From Eriocheir sinensis (lineage: Eukaryota; Arthropoda; Malacostraca; Decapoda; Varunidae): DNA of 64,000 nt. This document shows, in pieces, positions 34,437 to 43,985 of the stretch. Location: contig NC_066529.1 in assembly GCF_024679095.1 (NCBI RefSeq), positions 4,394,866-4,458,865 on the forward strand. Direction: 5' to 3'. Position 1 is the first letter of the stretch, and every line of letters begins with the position of its first letter. The translations under genes were made by a program, and so were the position numbers. Under the pieces are notes generated by a model. It worked only from the letters and a program-made list of their open reading frames with translations, was not told the DNA's origin and searched no databases.

Positions 34437-34880
34437 ATCTCCTCTCTATTCCCCTTCAATCTCCTTCTCGTTTCACCTCTCCTCTCGTTTCTTTTCCTTC
34501 TCTCCCTTCTTCAAAACAAAACAGAAAAGATCCCTGAATCCTACACAGAGAGAACGGACGATACCAGAAAGAGTTGTGATCAGACTTAGTTGCAGAGATG
34601 TGAAACTTCTCCTCTTCCTCTCCTCCATTCCTCTTCATTCTCCTTCTCTTTTCGCCTCTCCTTTCCTTTCCTTACCTTCCTTCTCTTCAAAGCAAAACAG
34701 AAAAGACCCTCCGCATTCTACACACAGACAATAGACGATTTTTTTTACAACAAAGGAGACAGTTCAAGGGCACAAAAAAAGTAAACAATAATAAAAAAAA
34801 AAGCCCACTACTCGCTGCTCCCAAAAATACCAGAAAGAGTGATCAGATTCCATTGGAGAGGTGTTGTGATACTCTTCCTT
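34437..34880. repeat. Tandem duplication (~176-bp step) with presence/absence of the DR core
   Basis: Unit 1 (about 34437-34612) and unit 2 (from about 34613) share a pyrimidine part, 'caaaacagaaaaga', ACACAGA and GACGAT, then ATACCAGAAAGAG. In unit 2 about 89 bp (34740-34828), the A-rich core of repeat DR, separates GACGAT from ACCAGAAAG. In unit 1 they are joined. Confidence 0.8.
34738..34880 (+). repeat. Dispersed repeat DR, full copy (plus)
   Basis: T-run, 'aacaaaggagacagttcaag', A-rich middle, CCCACTACTCGCTGCTCC, then a diverged right part ending GGAGAGGTGT and TGATACTC. Confidence 0.8.
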
Positions 34881-35060
34881 ATGCATTCCTTATACACCCC
34901 TTTTACGTTCCTTATACACTACTTTAGGCAGCATCAACTGTAGCCAATAAATACCTTGCTATTCGCAGTCTTCCGAGTCTCCTACAGATGATTAATGGTT
35001 TATTTTGCACGGAGATTAATTATTGTTCTGTAGTTTGTCAATTAAGATTTTCCAGATGTT
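34881..35060. other. Unique A/T-rich DNA
   Basis: Nothing recognised. Confidence 0.4.
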
Positions 35061-35186
35061 GAGAGAGAGAGAGAGAGGGAGAGAGGGAGAGAGGGAGAGA
35101 GGGAGAGAGGGAGAGAGGGAGATGGAAAGGGAAAGGGAAAGAGAGAGGGAAAGAGAGAGAGAGTAGGAAAGGGAGTAGGAAAGGGA

Positions 35187-35229
<43 letters not shown>
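35061..35229. repeat. (GA)n/(GAGAGG)n complex tract
   Basis: GA units with GAGAGGGA and GGAAAGGGAAA variants in the middle and a pure GA end (35192-35229). Confidence 0.9.
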
Positions 35230-35233
<4 letters not shown>

Positions 35234-35402
35234 GCATGTCGTAGCTATCAGGAAGGGGAGTTATTTTTGTTCCTCCAACAGTAATTAATTCCATCAGCTT
35301 CTTGCATAATAGAAAACAAATGGCGCTCAATTATCCATAAATATTACCCCCGGCTTTTAATCTTGCGAGTAGACTTTGAGTGCAAATTGAGTCTTAAATA
35401 GA
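35230..35402. other. Unique AT-rich island, candidate conserved element
   Basis: Dense homeodomain-type cores in complex sequence: 'cagtaattaattcc', GCTCAATTATCC, 'ataaatattacccc' and CTTTTAATC. No frame is supported. Confidence 0.35.
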
Positions 35403-35505
35403 TTGGCTTTCGCTCTCCCAACATGCACACAACTTCATTTTTTTTTCTTTCTTTTCATATTTTCTTTGTTTTTTTTCCTCTTTTTTCTTGTCTTTAATGT
35501 CCACA
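35403..35505. other. T-rich tract ending in an acceptor-like site
   Basis: A T/C-rich run followed by 'ctttaatgtccacag' gives an isolated 3' splice-site-like sequence. No exon follows that I can support. Confidence 0.3.
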
Positions 35506-35872
35506 GGTCTCCTCTTCACTCCTCTTCAACTCCTCTCTTCTTCACTTCTCCTCAATCTTCTTTTGTTCGCTTTTCCTTCCTCTGTTGTTTCGTTCACTCT
35601 CCTCTTCCTTCTTGCTCTTCTCTATTCTTCATCCCTCTCCACTTTCCTACTTCTCTCCTCTTCACTCCTCTTAAATCTTCTTCCTTTGCTTCTCTTTTTT
35701 CCTCTTTTCCCCTTTTCTCTCCGCTCTTCTCTCATCCCTATCCACTTTCCTAATCTTCTCTTCACTCATTTTCAATCTTCTTTCTTCTCTTCTCTTCTTT
35801 CTTCTTCTATCTTCTTTTCTTTCTCTCCCTCTCTTGCCTCCTCTCATTCCACTCCTATCCACTCCACTGCTC
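35506..35872. repeat. Three tandem pyrimidine-rich units (~105-145 bp)
   Basis: Each unit starts CTCTTCACTC and contains a TCAATCTTCTT- or TAAATCTTCTT-like word and a CCACTTTCCTA or equivalent end. Starts lie near 35508, 35655 and 35757. Frames of 116-268 residues are compositional. Confidence 0.65.
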
Positions 35873-36371
35873 TCCACTTATCCACTGTCCTTGTCTCTCC
35901 CTTCCTCTCTCTTTGTCTCTCTCTCTCCCTTCCACACTGTTCTTTCTCTCCTCTCTCTTTCCCGTCTTCCTTCTCTTCCCTCTCCTCAGCAAGGTTATAT
36001 TATAGTGCCCCCTCGGGATCGCCTCCTTTTTATTCCGTTTTCCTTCATTGCTTCGCCCTTCATCATCGCCCTCTTCTTATTATTCCCTCTGTTTCGCCCT
36101 CTTCTCCTCCTCTTCCTCCTCCTCTTCCTCCTTCGTCTTTCCCTCCTTTCATTTCCCTTCCGCCGGCGTTCGCGTCTGATTTGTTGCCATTCATTCGGCT
36201 CTTATTACACGTGTTTCCCTTCGTATTTCAGTTATTTATTTGCATTTTTTGTGTTTATTATTATTGTGGGTGGGTGGGTGGAAGGGTGGGGTAGAAGGGG
36301 TGGGAGTGAGTGGGTTGGAGGAGGTGGGTTGGTGGGTGGATGTTTCTCTGTGTGTGGGTGGGAGGGTGAGT

Positions 36372-36372
<1 letters not shown>
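35873..36372. other. Pyrimidine-rich then G-rich DNA
   Basis: C/T-rich to about 36150, unique to 36265, then GGTGGGTGGG-type G-rich sequence (36266-36370) with G-quadruplex potential. Confidence 0.6.
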
Positions 36373-36575
<203 letters not shown>

Positions 36576-36624
36576 TTCCCCATCCGCTTCCCTTTCTTAT
36601 GCTCCTTCTACACATATGCTTCCA

Positions 36625-36705
36625 CGCCTCTTCCTCCTCCTCCTCCTCCTCCTCCTCCTCCTCCTCCTCCTCCTCCTCGCCATTCTTCCTCCCTCAGGTA
36701 ACATA
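36625..36705 (+). promoter_or_regulatory. (TCC)n tract ending in a juxtaposed CAG|GTAACA
   Basis: (TCC)16 at 36630-36678, then 'attcttcctccctcag' directly followed by GTAACA (AG at 36696-36697). This is an acceptor-like and donor-like pair with no exon between. The donor half is weaker than the 39.8-kb site and no good branch-point word is seen. Confidence 0.25.
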
Positions 36706-37017
36706 CAATTACTCGGCAGGTAGCTTTAAAGGGACCTTTTAATACGACACTATTTTTAATCAGGATAAAAGGACTTGCGCTTCGGCCATCTCCTTCCCTT
36801 CGTCTCCTTGTTCTTGTTCTTGGTTTTGTTCATGTTCTTTTCGTGTTTGTTTTCTTGTTTTTTTGTGTTTTTTTCTGCTTTTTCTTCTTATTTTTATTTT
36901 ATTTTATTTGTTATTGTTCCCTTTCTTTCAACATCGTCCTCCTTGTTCTGCTTTTCTTCTTATTCTTGTTTTGATTTTATTCTCCTTTTCTCCTTCTTCT
37001 TGTCCTTATATTTCACC
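36706..37017. other. Small unique piece then T-rich DNA
   Basis: 36706-36790 is unique with 'ttttaatacgacac' and TTTTAATCAGG. The rest is T-rich. Confidence 0.4.
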
Positions 37018-37150
37018 TTCGTCTTTTTATTCTTCTTCATTTTCTTCTTCTTCGTCTTCTTCTTCTTCATTTTCTTCTTCTTCTTCTTCTTCTTCTTCTT
37101 CTTCTTCTTCTTCTTCTTCTTCTTCTTCTTCTTCTTCTTCTTCTTCTTCT
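37018..37150. repeat. (TTC)n/(GAA)n tract
   Basis: Interrupted TTC units from 37018, pure from 37072 to 37150 (about 26 units). GAA/TTC tracts of this kind can form triplex DNA. Confidence 0.97.
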
Positions 37151-37420
37151 TTCTGCCATGTTATTATTTTTCTTGGCATATTCATTGGTTCTTATAACTC
37201 TTCATTTCCGTCTTCCCTGTATTCCTGTCGTGCTTATTTCTATCTTATCTCCATTTCTTCCTTTCTTTCCTCCCTCCTCTTCTGTATTCTCATTTCTTTG
37301 TTCTTTTCCTCCATCAATGTGTACTTCTTTTTTATTATCCCCGTTTTACATATCCTCTCTTCTTCCTCCTCCTTTCCTTCTTCTCTTTTCTTCCTCTTTT
37401 CTTCATATTCTTTTATTTTA
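37151..37420. other. Pyrimidine-rich DNA
   Basis: C/T-rich; frames are compositional. Confidence 0.6.
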
Positions 37421-37541
37421 TCCCTGAAATTGATCTCTCTTTTGGCCACTCTTCTAAACACTTCTTAGGGGCACTGTTTAGCGGCTTTATTTCTCATTAG
37501 TAATCTTATTTTTCCTTTGAGTTTCTTTCCTGTAAAAAAAT
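37421..37541 (-). repeat. Dispersed repeat DR, diverged copy (minus)
   Basis: TGAAATTGATCTCTCTTTTGG, a TAGCGGCTTTATT core and the CCTTTGAGTTTC end follow the family order in minus orientation with more divergence than other copies. Confidence 0.6.
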
Positions 37542-38310
37542 ATATTTATCATCTCTTTTTCTTCCTCTTTCCTCCTCACTCACTTGCTTCCCTCCATGTG
37601 TTCCCTCTTTCCTCCCTCCACATGTTTTATTTTTCACTTTTTCCCTCCCTCTTTTTTCCCTCCACCTCCTCCGCCTCTCAAAACTTCAGACAAGTGCAGC
37701 AAAAAAGAGACAATTTGCCAGAATTTTTCCTCCTTTAGACGGCATGACGGTAAGACTATGTAAATATAAATACGCCCTTCCTTTTTCCGCCCTTACTCTA
37801 TTTTTTTTCTCTCCCCTCCTCCCTCCCTCTCCTTCGTCTCCCTTCCTTCATACCCCCTCCTATGTTCCTGTCTTCATCTGTGTCATCCTTTTCTTTCTCC
37901 CTTCGTTCTCCTTTCATTTTAGCTTCCTCCTCTCCTTCCTCCCTTATACTCTTCCTTTTTCCGCCCTTACTCCATTTTTTTTTCTCTCCCTCCCTCCCTT
38001 GTCTCCCTTCCTTCATATCCCCTCCTACCCTCTTCGTCCCTCTCTTCTCTACTTCCCTTCTTTTTCTTCCTTTTTTTTCTACGCTCTCCATTAATTTTCG
38101 CTTCCTCCCTCCTTTCTCTCCTCCTACATCCTTTACTATCTGCCGCTCTTCCTCTCTCTCCCTCCCTATTTTTCTATCTCTATATACTTCCCTCTCTACT
38201 TTCCTCCCGCCATCCCCACTTTCTGTTTACTTCACTTTCTTCCTCCCTTTTCTTCGACACCATCCTCTCTCCCTGCTTCACTCCTTTACTCCTCCTCTAC
38301 TCGTTGTCCT
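37542..38310. repeat. Pyrimidine-rich block with a ~175-bp tandem duplication
   Basis: 'cttcctttttccgcccttac' occurs near 37776 and 37951, each followed by a T-run, CTCTCCC, 'gtctcccttccttcata' and CCCCTCCTA. Confidence 0.85.
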
Positions 38311-38475
38311 CTCTAACCTCTTTACGCTGGAAAATTGACGTTAACGAGGAGACATGATTCAGGTCTTTAAGTACATGAGCTACAAAGAAACTCAAGAACT
38401 AGAACTAACTTTTTACCTAAGTACATGAGTTACAAAAAAAAAGAACTCAAGAACTAGAACTAACGGTTTACCTAT
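38311..38475 (+). pseudogene. Non-LTR retrotransposon (LINE) reverse-transcriptase C-terminal fragment, degenerate
   Basis: One frame from 38315 reads NLFTLEN*R*RGDMIQVFK. This matches the conserved stretch just after the reverse-transcriptase domain of Jockey/CR1-like LINEs (family pattern: LNLFSLE-RRLRGD-IEVFK). Two in-frame stops (38336 and 38342) show that it is dead. Its continuation, from AAGTACATGAG at 38369, is duplicated in tandem with a ~50-bp step (38369-38418 and 38419-38475). The fragment is about 165 bp; no other part of the element was identified. Confidence 0.55.
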
Positions 38476-39524
38476 TGAATTAAGGCGATGTTGTATAGAC
38501 ATTGAGTTTCTTCCCAAACCAAGTTATTCGCCATTAAAACAACCTTCGCGAGCAGTAATTTGACAACCATTAGCTCCTTTGAAAATCGAACCGACCGTTA
38601 CTTCGTTGTGTCCGGAGTAAACTGAACGTACGCACCGAAGTAGTTTCATCTGTTCTGTAGACATGGTATGGCTGTGGATCAAGTTAAATCACCAGAACGG
38701 AGCGGGCAACCTCGTAATGAACCATCAGGCTTTCTGTTGCATGTATTTCCATGTTATCATTTTTCCTTCTCCTCCTTCTCCTCTTCCTCCTCTCCCATTT
38801 CATAATTTAATCATTTAATTCTCCTGCTCCTTTTCTTTTCCTTTTTGCTTTTGTTTTCTCCTCCTCCTCCTCCTCCGTGGCTCAGTGGGCGTCAGCAAGT
38901 TTCGAGCCTCTTTTTAAGTATTTGCATTTAACGTTGTTCAAGTTTTGGGTCCGAGGAGGCACAACTTTGATTAATGTCCTTAGCCCGTTATGGCCTCCTG
39001 CTCGCTCCTCTCTCTCATGCTGCCCCGCCTGCCTGCCTCCCTCCCTCCCTCCCTCCCAGCCTAGTTACCTGTCTCTCCCTACCTACCTACCTGTCTCCCT
39101 ATTTTCCTTACCTTGGTATAGCCCGAAGGTGTCACTTTGTACGGTAGGATCTCCATGGGGTTGTTACGAGAGGAGGAAAGGAGCGAGGATTTGGTGGATT
39201 GTGGTTGAAGTTTCAGGTTGTTATCACTTTTGTTTGTTGGTGGTTGTGTTGTGTTGTGGGCTGACTGACATTTTATTTTCTTCTTGATCTTCTTCCTCTG
39301 TTTTCCTTTTTCTCTTCCCTCTTTTCGTTTTCTTCGTCTTTGATATCCCTTTTTTTTTCGTTATTTGCATTGTGTTTTTTAGTTTTTTGTTTTCTTCCGA
39401 AGCTTAATCGTCGCTGTTACAGTTGTTATTGTTTTCCGTTTTCCTATTTTTGTTCTTTTTCTTTTCTTGTCTTTGTTCTTGTTTTTGTTTATGTTCTTCT
39501 TGTTCTTGTTCTTGTTCTCCTTCT
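38476..39524. other. Unique DNA then T-rich DNA
   Basis: 38476-38745 is unique and may contain more decayed LINE sequence. 38745-38875 is pyrimidine-rich and 38876-39260 is unique with CCTCCCTCC and TACC runs. After that it is T-rich with GTTCTT words. A tRNA A-box-like TGGCTCAGTGGG lies at 38878 without a proper B box. No gene is supported. Confidence 0.4.
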
Positions 39525-39616
39525 CTTTCTTCTTCTTCTTCTCTTTCTTCTTCTTCTTCTCTTTCTTCTTCTTCTTCTTCTTCTTCTTCTTCTTCTTCTT
39601 CTTCTTCTTCTTCTTC
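39525..39616. repeat. (TTC)n tract with CTCTTTC interruptions
   Basis: TTC units broken twice by CTCTTTC, then pure to about 39616. Confidence 0.95.
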
Positions 39617-39800
39617 CTCATTGTGGTGGTGGTGGATGCCCCCGTAATGTTAATGCCGGTGGAGCTATTCCGAATGGTAATGCAAATGGGCGGAGACACT
39701 CGTGCTAATAGCTGTGGCGGTGATGGTGGTGGTGTTGTTGGCTGTTATAGTGTTGTTGGGGATGAAGATAATGCCTTTGGTGATTGCCACATAAGTAGTT
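39617..39800. other. GTG-rich unique DNA
   Basis: GGTGGTGGTGG and GTGGCGGTGATGG words; no supported gene. Confidence 0.4.
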
Positions 39801-39833
39801 GCTAACCACGTCCTTTCTCTCCCCAGGTAAGAG
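39801..39833 (+). promoter_or_regulatory. Candidate recursive-splicing (ratchet) site
   Basis: Branch-point word GCTAAC (39801-39806) and the pyrimidine tract 'tcctttctctccccag' (AG at 39825-39826) are followed at once by GTAAGA (from 39827). The site is thus a strong 3' splice site and a strong 5' splice site with a zero-length exon between them. This is the arrangement of ratchet points described in long Drosophila introns. If the gene starting at 8.0 kb extends this far, it would lie about 32 kb into its intron. Confidence 0.5.
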
Positions 39834-39876
39834 CCGTGTGCATGCCGTCCAGCCTCGTATAGCACTGGGAACAACA
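39827..39876 (+). other. Alternative reading: 50-nt microexon
   Basis: A second donor-like AACAACAG|GTAAAG lies at 39876/39877. With the 39826 acceptor it defines a 50-nt segment that is open in one frame (KSRVHAVQPRIALGTT). Recursive splice sites are often followed by such a downstream donor, so this and the ratchet reading are compatible. No homology is recognised. Confidence 0.25.
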
Positions 39877-39941
39877 GGTAAAGTAAGATCCCACGCTTGT
39901 AGATACTTGGGGATAAGGGATAAAGTGAAAGTCCAACGTTG

Positions 39942-40122
39942 CCAGATTGCCGTACTCACCCTCCTATGTTTTCCGATTTCCGACCCCAAAACTGCCTCCT
40001 CGACCCCAATAACTGCCTTCATATATAGTTATCGTTAAAATGGTTAATTATTGGTGTTTTTTTTGGCAATATCTATGGCTCAGAAACCGGTAAATACGCG
40101 GCTCTTGAGTACGATAATCTGG
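39942..40122. mobile_element. Candidate TIR (MITE-like) element, ~181 bp
   Basis: The left end CCAGATTGCCGTACTCA (39942-39958) and right end TGAGTACGATAATCTGG (40106-40122) are inverted repeats of each other with two mismatches in 17. The interior is non-coding and AT-rich, with 'gctcagaaaccggtaaatac' near the right end. No clear target-site duplication was seen, so the true ends may lie slightly outside. Confidence 0.5.
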
Positions 40123-40859
40123 AAGCGGTGAGTGAAACCTATCTCTCCCTCTCGTATGTTATCAATAGCTAACATATGAAAAGGTAGGTGTTGGTGCTGT
40201 GTGGCAGGAGGAGGAAATAACCCGCTGGACCCAACTCTAAAACGATCTCGCTAATCTGGTTTCACTATCGTCTAAGGTCAACGTGGATCACTCTGCCCTG
40301 TGAGAGTTAAATTTATTATTACTTACAAATACTGCATGACCTGTTGATGTTTTTGTAGCTTGGTAAAAGTATAGATCATCCTTGTTAAGTGAGTTACGCC
40401 TGGTACATTCAGATCAAGGTTTTAAGTTCTAAGCAGGCTAATGTTAGATGGGAAACGTTGCTGGTAAACACGCAGTATCCCTGGTTTGAGAGTGCAGAAT
40501 AACAGCAATCTAGCCAATCAGGGACACGAATAAATGTAATATGAGAGAGAGAGAGAGAGAGAGAGACGCAAGTAGGACAAGAATGAATTTGCAAACAGAC
40601 CGGTGAAGGCTTGTTATCCGTGTTTGCAGGGAGATCTTGCCAATTAAATGGTCAGAACTAGACTTTAATACATATCAATACAATGTGCAGGGAAGGGGGA
40701 ACACTTTTACAGCTCTAGTTAGTTTCGTTTTGCTCGTTTACCGGCTTATAGTTTCCGATAGGGGCGATTTTATGTCAATTGTTTTCCATTTGCCTGTTTC
40801 TCACACCGCAAAGACCAAGAAAGAGAAAATGGGATAAGGTCCTCTCATTTGCTCCGGGT
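40123..40859. other. Unique DNA, nothing recognised
   Basis: Mixed composition with a short (GA)n at 40542-40566. The 66-codon + frame at 40637 has no recognised feature. Confidence 0.35.
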
Positions 40860-41160
40860 TTAGAAATTACTTTACCATAACCAGCCTCGATACCTTGCGT
40901 ACCCACCCACCTGAGATTGAGTCACCTGGAACAGCATTTTGGGCCGGTTTTCCCTTCCCTTCCGCCGCTCCGGGTTATAATAGCGGCGGGCACAGCACCA
41001 ATATCCATATAATTTACTTCGATGGCCTTAATGGCTATTGTACTGCGAGCCGGGATTACCGCTAAGACCACTATTTCGCTTTTGTAATACATGCGGCTAT
41101 TCACGTCTCCGCCAGTAATATGTATCGGCCAAAATATGAGTCGAGTAATTGCACGCTCGC
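40860..41160. other. Large unique island, candidate conserved element
   Basis: About 300 bases of complex CpG-containing sequence with many ATTA/TAAT words: CCATATAATTTACTTCG, 'gccttaatggc', GCCGGGATTACCGC and 'gtcgagtaattgcacg'. Frames on both strands are short and overlap. Texture suggests selected non-coding DNA; only alignment can tell. Confidence 0.4.
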
Positions 41161-41193
41161 ATCAGAATAATCGCATATTGTGCCTGGCAAGTT

Positions 41194-41196
<3 letters not shown>

Positions 41197-41272
<76 letters not shown>

Positions 41273-41386
41273 CAGAGAGAGTGAGTGAGAGTATGTGAGA
41301 AAGGGTGTGAGAATGAGAGTAAGAGAGAGTGAGTATGAGAGTGAGTATGTGAGAGTGAGTATGTGAGAGTGAGTATGTGAGAGTGA

Positions 41387-41449
<63 letters not shown>
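41197..41449. repeat. (GT)n then GAGT/GTAT 14-mer repeats then (GA)n
   Basis: (GT)37 at 41197-41271, about four 14-bp units of the type GTGAGTATGTGAGA (41335-41390), then (GA)27 at 41395-41449. Confidence 0.95.
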
Positions 41450-41452
<3 letters not shown>

Positions 41453-41704
41453 TAGTAGTTCTCAAAGTGACTAATCAAGTTTTGCTGAGACAGGAGAGGG
41501 CGGCGCAAGTTTCCTCTTTGTGACTAATTGTTAACTTTTCATATTAGGAGCTGGCTGCATCTCCGACTCTATTAATAGCTGTATAATTTCACTTCCCATC
41601 CAAACACCCCTAAGATTTTATTGAAGCATGTACTAATTTGTCCCTAATCTCATCTACCACCTGTGTTAAGGATTGAAAGAACATGAAACAGTAAGGAAAC
41701 AAAA
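41450..41704. other. Unique DNA
   Basis: Nothing recognised. Confidence 0.4.
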
Positions 41705-41925
41705 GGGAAGGGATTAGGGAAGGAGGGAAAAGGGAGAAAGGGAAAGGGAAGGGGATTAGGAAGGAGGGAAAAGGAAGAAAGGGGAAGGGAAGGGGATTAG
41801 GGAAGTAGGGAAAAGGAAGAAAGGGGAAGGTAAGTAAGTAAAAGGAAGAAAGGGGAAAGGAAAGGGATTAGGGAAGGAGGGAAAAGGAAGAAAGGAGTAA
41901 CGGGGATTGGGGATTGAGGAAAGGA
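41705..41925. repeat. Purine-rich minisatellite (~48-bp unit, about five copies)
   Basis: 'ggggattaggaaggagg' and 'gggattagggaaggaggg' variants alternate with AAAAGGAAGAAAGGGGAA. Confidence 0.85.
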
Positions 41926-42532
41926 TTTGGATGAGGGGATGGCGACTGGTTGGTTTCAATATAACTTACTACATTACAACAGTCACTATATTTCCTTTTC
42001 CCTTTCTTAACTTCTTCCGTCCTTCCGTGGTTCTGTTCTTCCTTTTTCGTAATATTCTGTGAGTCTCTGTTCCATCATCAATTCCTTCTTTCATTCCTTG
42101 CTAAATATCCCATCATTCCCTTTTCATTCCATAATTCCTTCTTTCCTTCATTCTCTGCTTCCTTTCTTTTTAAATATTCTATCATTGCAAAGGAGTTATT
42201 GATGTTGATGTTATATTATGCTTCCGCCGCCACTTTCCTTACTTTCTTGCTTTCCTGCTCGCCTTCTTCTTTCTTTCATTATTACTATCCCTCCCTCCTT
42301 TTAATCCGTCATCCTTTCTTCCTTGCTTGCTTCCTTCCTTCCTTGCTTACTCCCTTCCTTCCTTCCTTCCTTCCTTGCTTCCTTTTTCCCCTGCTTTCTT
42401 GCCCCTCCCCTCCACTCACCTGTTCCTTCCTACCTGCCTCAGATCAAAAGGACAGGTGATGGTCTATTAAAGAGCTGCACCTGAGGCTTTCAAACGTCCC
42501 TTTAAACGCTCGATGCTGCCGAAACGCTCCGC

Positions 42533-42536
<4 letters not shown>
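41926..42536. other. Pyrimidine-rich DNA with TTCC runs
   Basis: C/T-rich sequence with (CCTT)n at about 42330-42376. A short unique CpG-containing piece lies at 42470-42535. Confidence 0.6.
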
Positions 42537-42581
<45 letters not shown>

Positions 42582-42789
42582 CTCATACATAAACAAGCAT
42601 TAATTAAACATTTTGTATCAGATATTGGAGTTCGGTAGGGCGGAATCTGTCAAACTGTTCACATAATTTGATTCGACTTTTTCTACACAAACATCCATTA
42701 CGATGCATATGCGAGCCCGCCACTCCACCGCGGGTCAAATAAGGGCGGAATAAGCGATAGAACGTGTGTGTGTGTGGGTGAAGGGGGGG

Positions 42790-42831
<42 letters not shown>
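42537..42831. other. Unique island between two (GT)n tracts
   Basis: (GT)22 at 42537-42580 and (GT)21 at 42790-42831 flank about 200 bases of unique CpG-containing sequence with no supported gene. Confidence 0.6.
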
Positions 42832-42834
<3 letters not shown>

Positions 42835-43585
42835 AGAGTGAAGGGCGTGGAGTACATATCGATAGGATTCGCTCGCAGACTCAAAAAACATTAGCAAAAA
42901 AGGAGCACGAAACAAATATAGAGAAAATATTTACTTTCTGAAAGGGAGAAATGAGAGGTTAAAAAGAAGTTCGGGCTAAGTTTTTATTTTCATTTATTTC
43001 CTTGAAGTTTACTTAAATAAAAATAAAAAAACGATGGAACTAAAGAGAAAGTACACTGGAAAGTAACATGAGTTTTTATTAAAGTTACCCGCGTTGGAAT
43101 GAAAAAGAAATTACTAACATAGGAGACCTGAATGTTATACGAAATGTCAAGCGAGGGTTTTTATAGTATTGGGACCAACTGTAGAAAGATACTGGTTAGC
43201 GGGAATGAAAGATAGCTAAGTGTTGAGGATCATTCGTGGAGTAATGGATATAAGCGAAAGGCAAGGACATAAAGAGAGGGAAGAGAAGGAAAGGAAGGAC
43301 AAGAAAGATCAGGAAGGAAAGGAAAGGGAAGAAGAGGAAAAAAATAAAAGGAAAGGGAAGATAAAGAGAAAGGGAAAGGAAGGTCAGGGAAGAAAGAAAA
43401 GAAATTAAAGAAAAAATAATAAAAAGAAAAGGGAAAAAAAAGGGCATTGACAGACACACTACAAATACGAGCGAAAACAATATTATAAAGAAAAAAAGAC
43501 TGAAATATATACAGACGTTAAAAATAATTAATTAATACAACACGTCCAACAGAGAGCGTGACATTACTATTAAACAAAGCACCGA
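42832..43585. repeat. A-rich and purine-rich DNA
   Basis: A/T-rich to 43200, then GGAAAGGA-type purine sequence to 43440 and A-rich sequence to 43585. No gene signal. Confidence 0.6.
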
Positions 43586-43985
43586 ATTGACAGCAACACA
43601 TAATATAGCAGAGAATGAACAAGCGAGGGGATGGGGGTGGGGGGAGGGTGGGAAGGCATTATTACCAAGTAGAAAAAAAATAACAGCCTCCCCCCCCAAA
43701 AAAAAAAATTGACAGGAATACATGGAGTTGACAGGAACACATAAGATAGCAGAGAATGAACAAGAGAGAGAGAGAGAGTAGGATGGGGCGGGAGTGGGAG
43801 TGAGGGAGGCAGGCATTAGTACCAAGTAGAAAAAAAAAAAAACTAACAACCCAAAACAAAACAAAAAAAGATAAAAGATTGACAGGAATATATCAAACAG
43901 CAGAGAATGAACAAGAGACGATGGAAGTGGGCTAAGGGTGGGGTCGGGAGGCAGGCATTAGTACCGAAAAGAAAAGGGCAACAAA
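43586..43985. repeat. Three tandem copies of a ~146-bp unit
   Basis: Units begin near 43586, 43728 and 43878 with TTGACAGGAA or a variant, followed by 'agcagagaatgaacaag', a GGGTGGGG region and 'ggcatta(g/t)taccaa'. A-runs vary between copies. Confidence 0.85.

Noticed and set aside
38876..38912. TGGCTCAGTGGG followed by GTTTCGAGCC, tRNA-like
   Set aside because: The A-box word is exact, but the B-box-like word is imperfect and only about 20 bases away, too close for a tRNA or a working SINE promoter.
39705..40022. 105-codon minus-strand frame with mixed composition
   Set aside because: It overlaps the TIR element and the splice-like site on the other strand, ends in a His/Gln run from CA-rich DNA, and shows no recognised domain or splice boundary.
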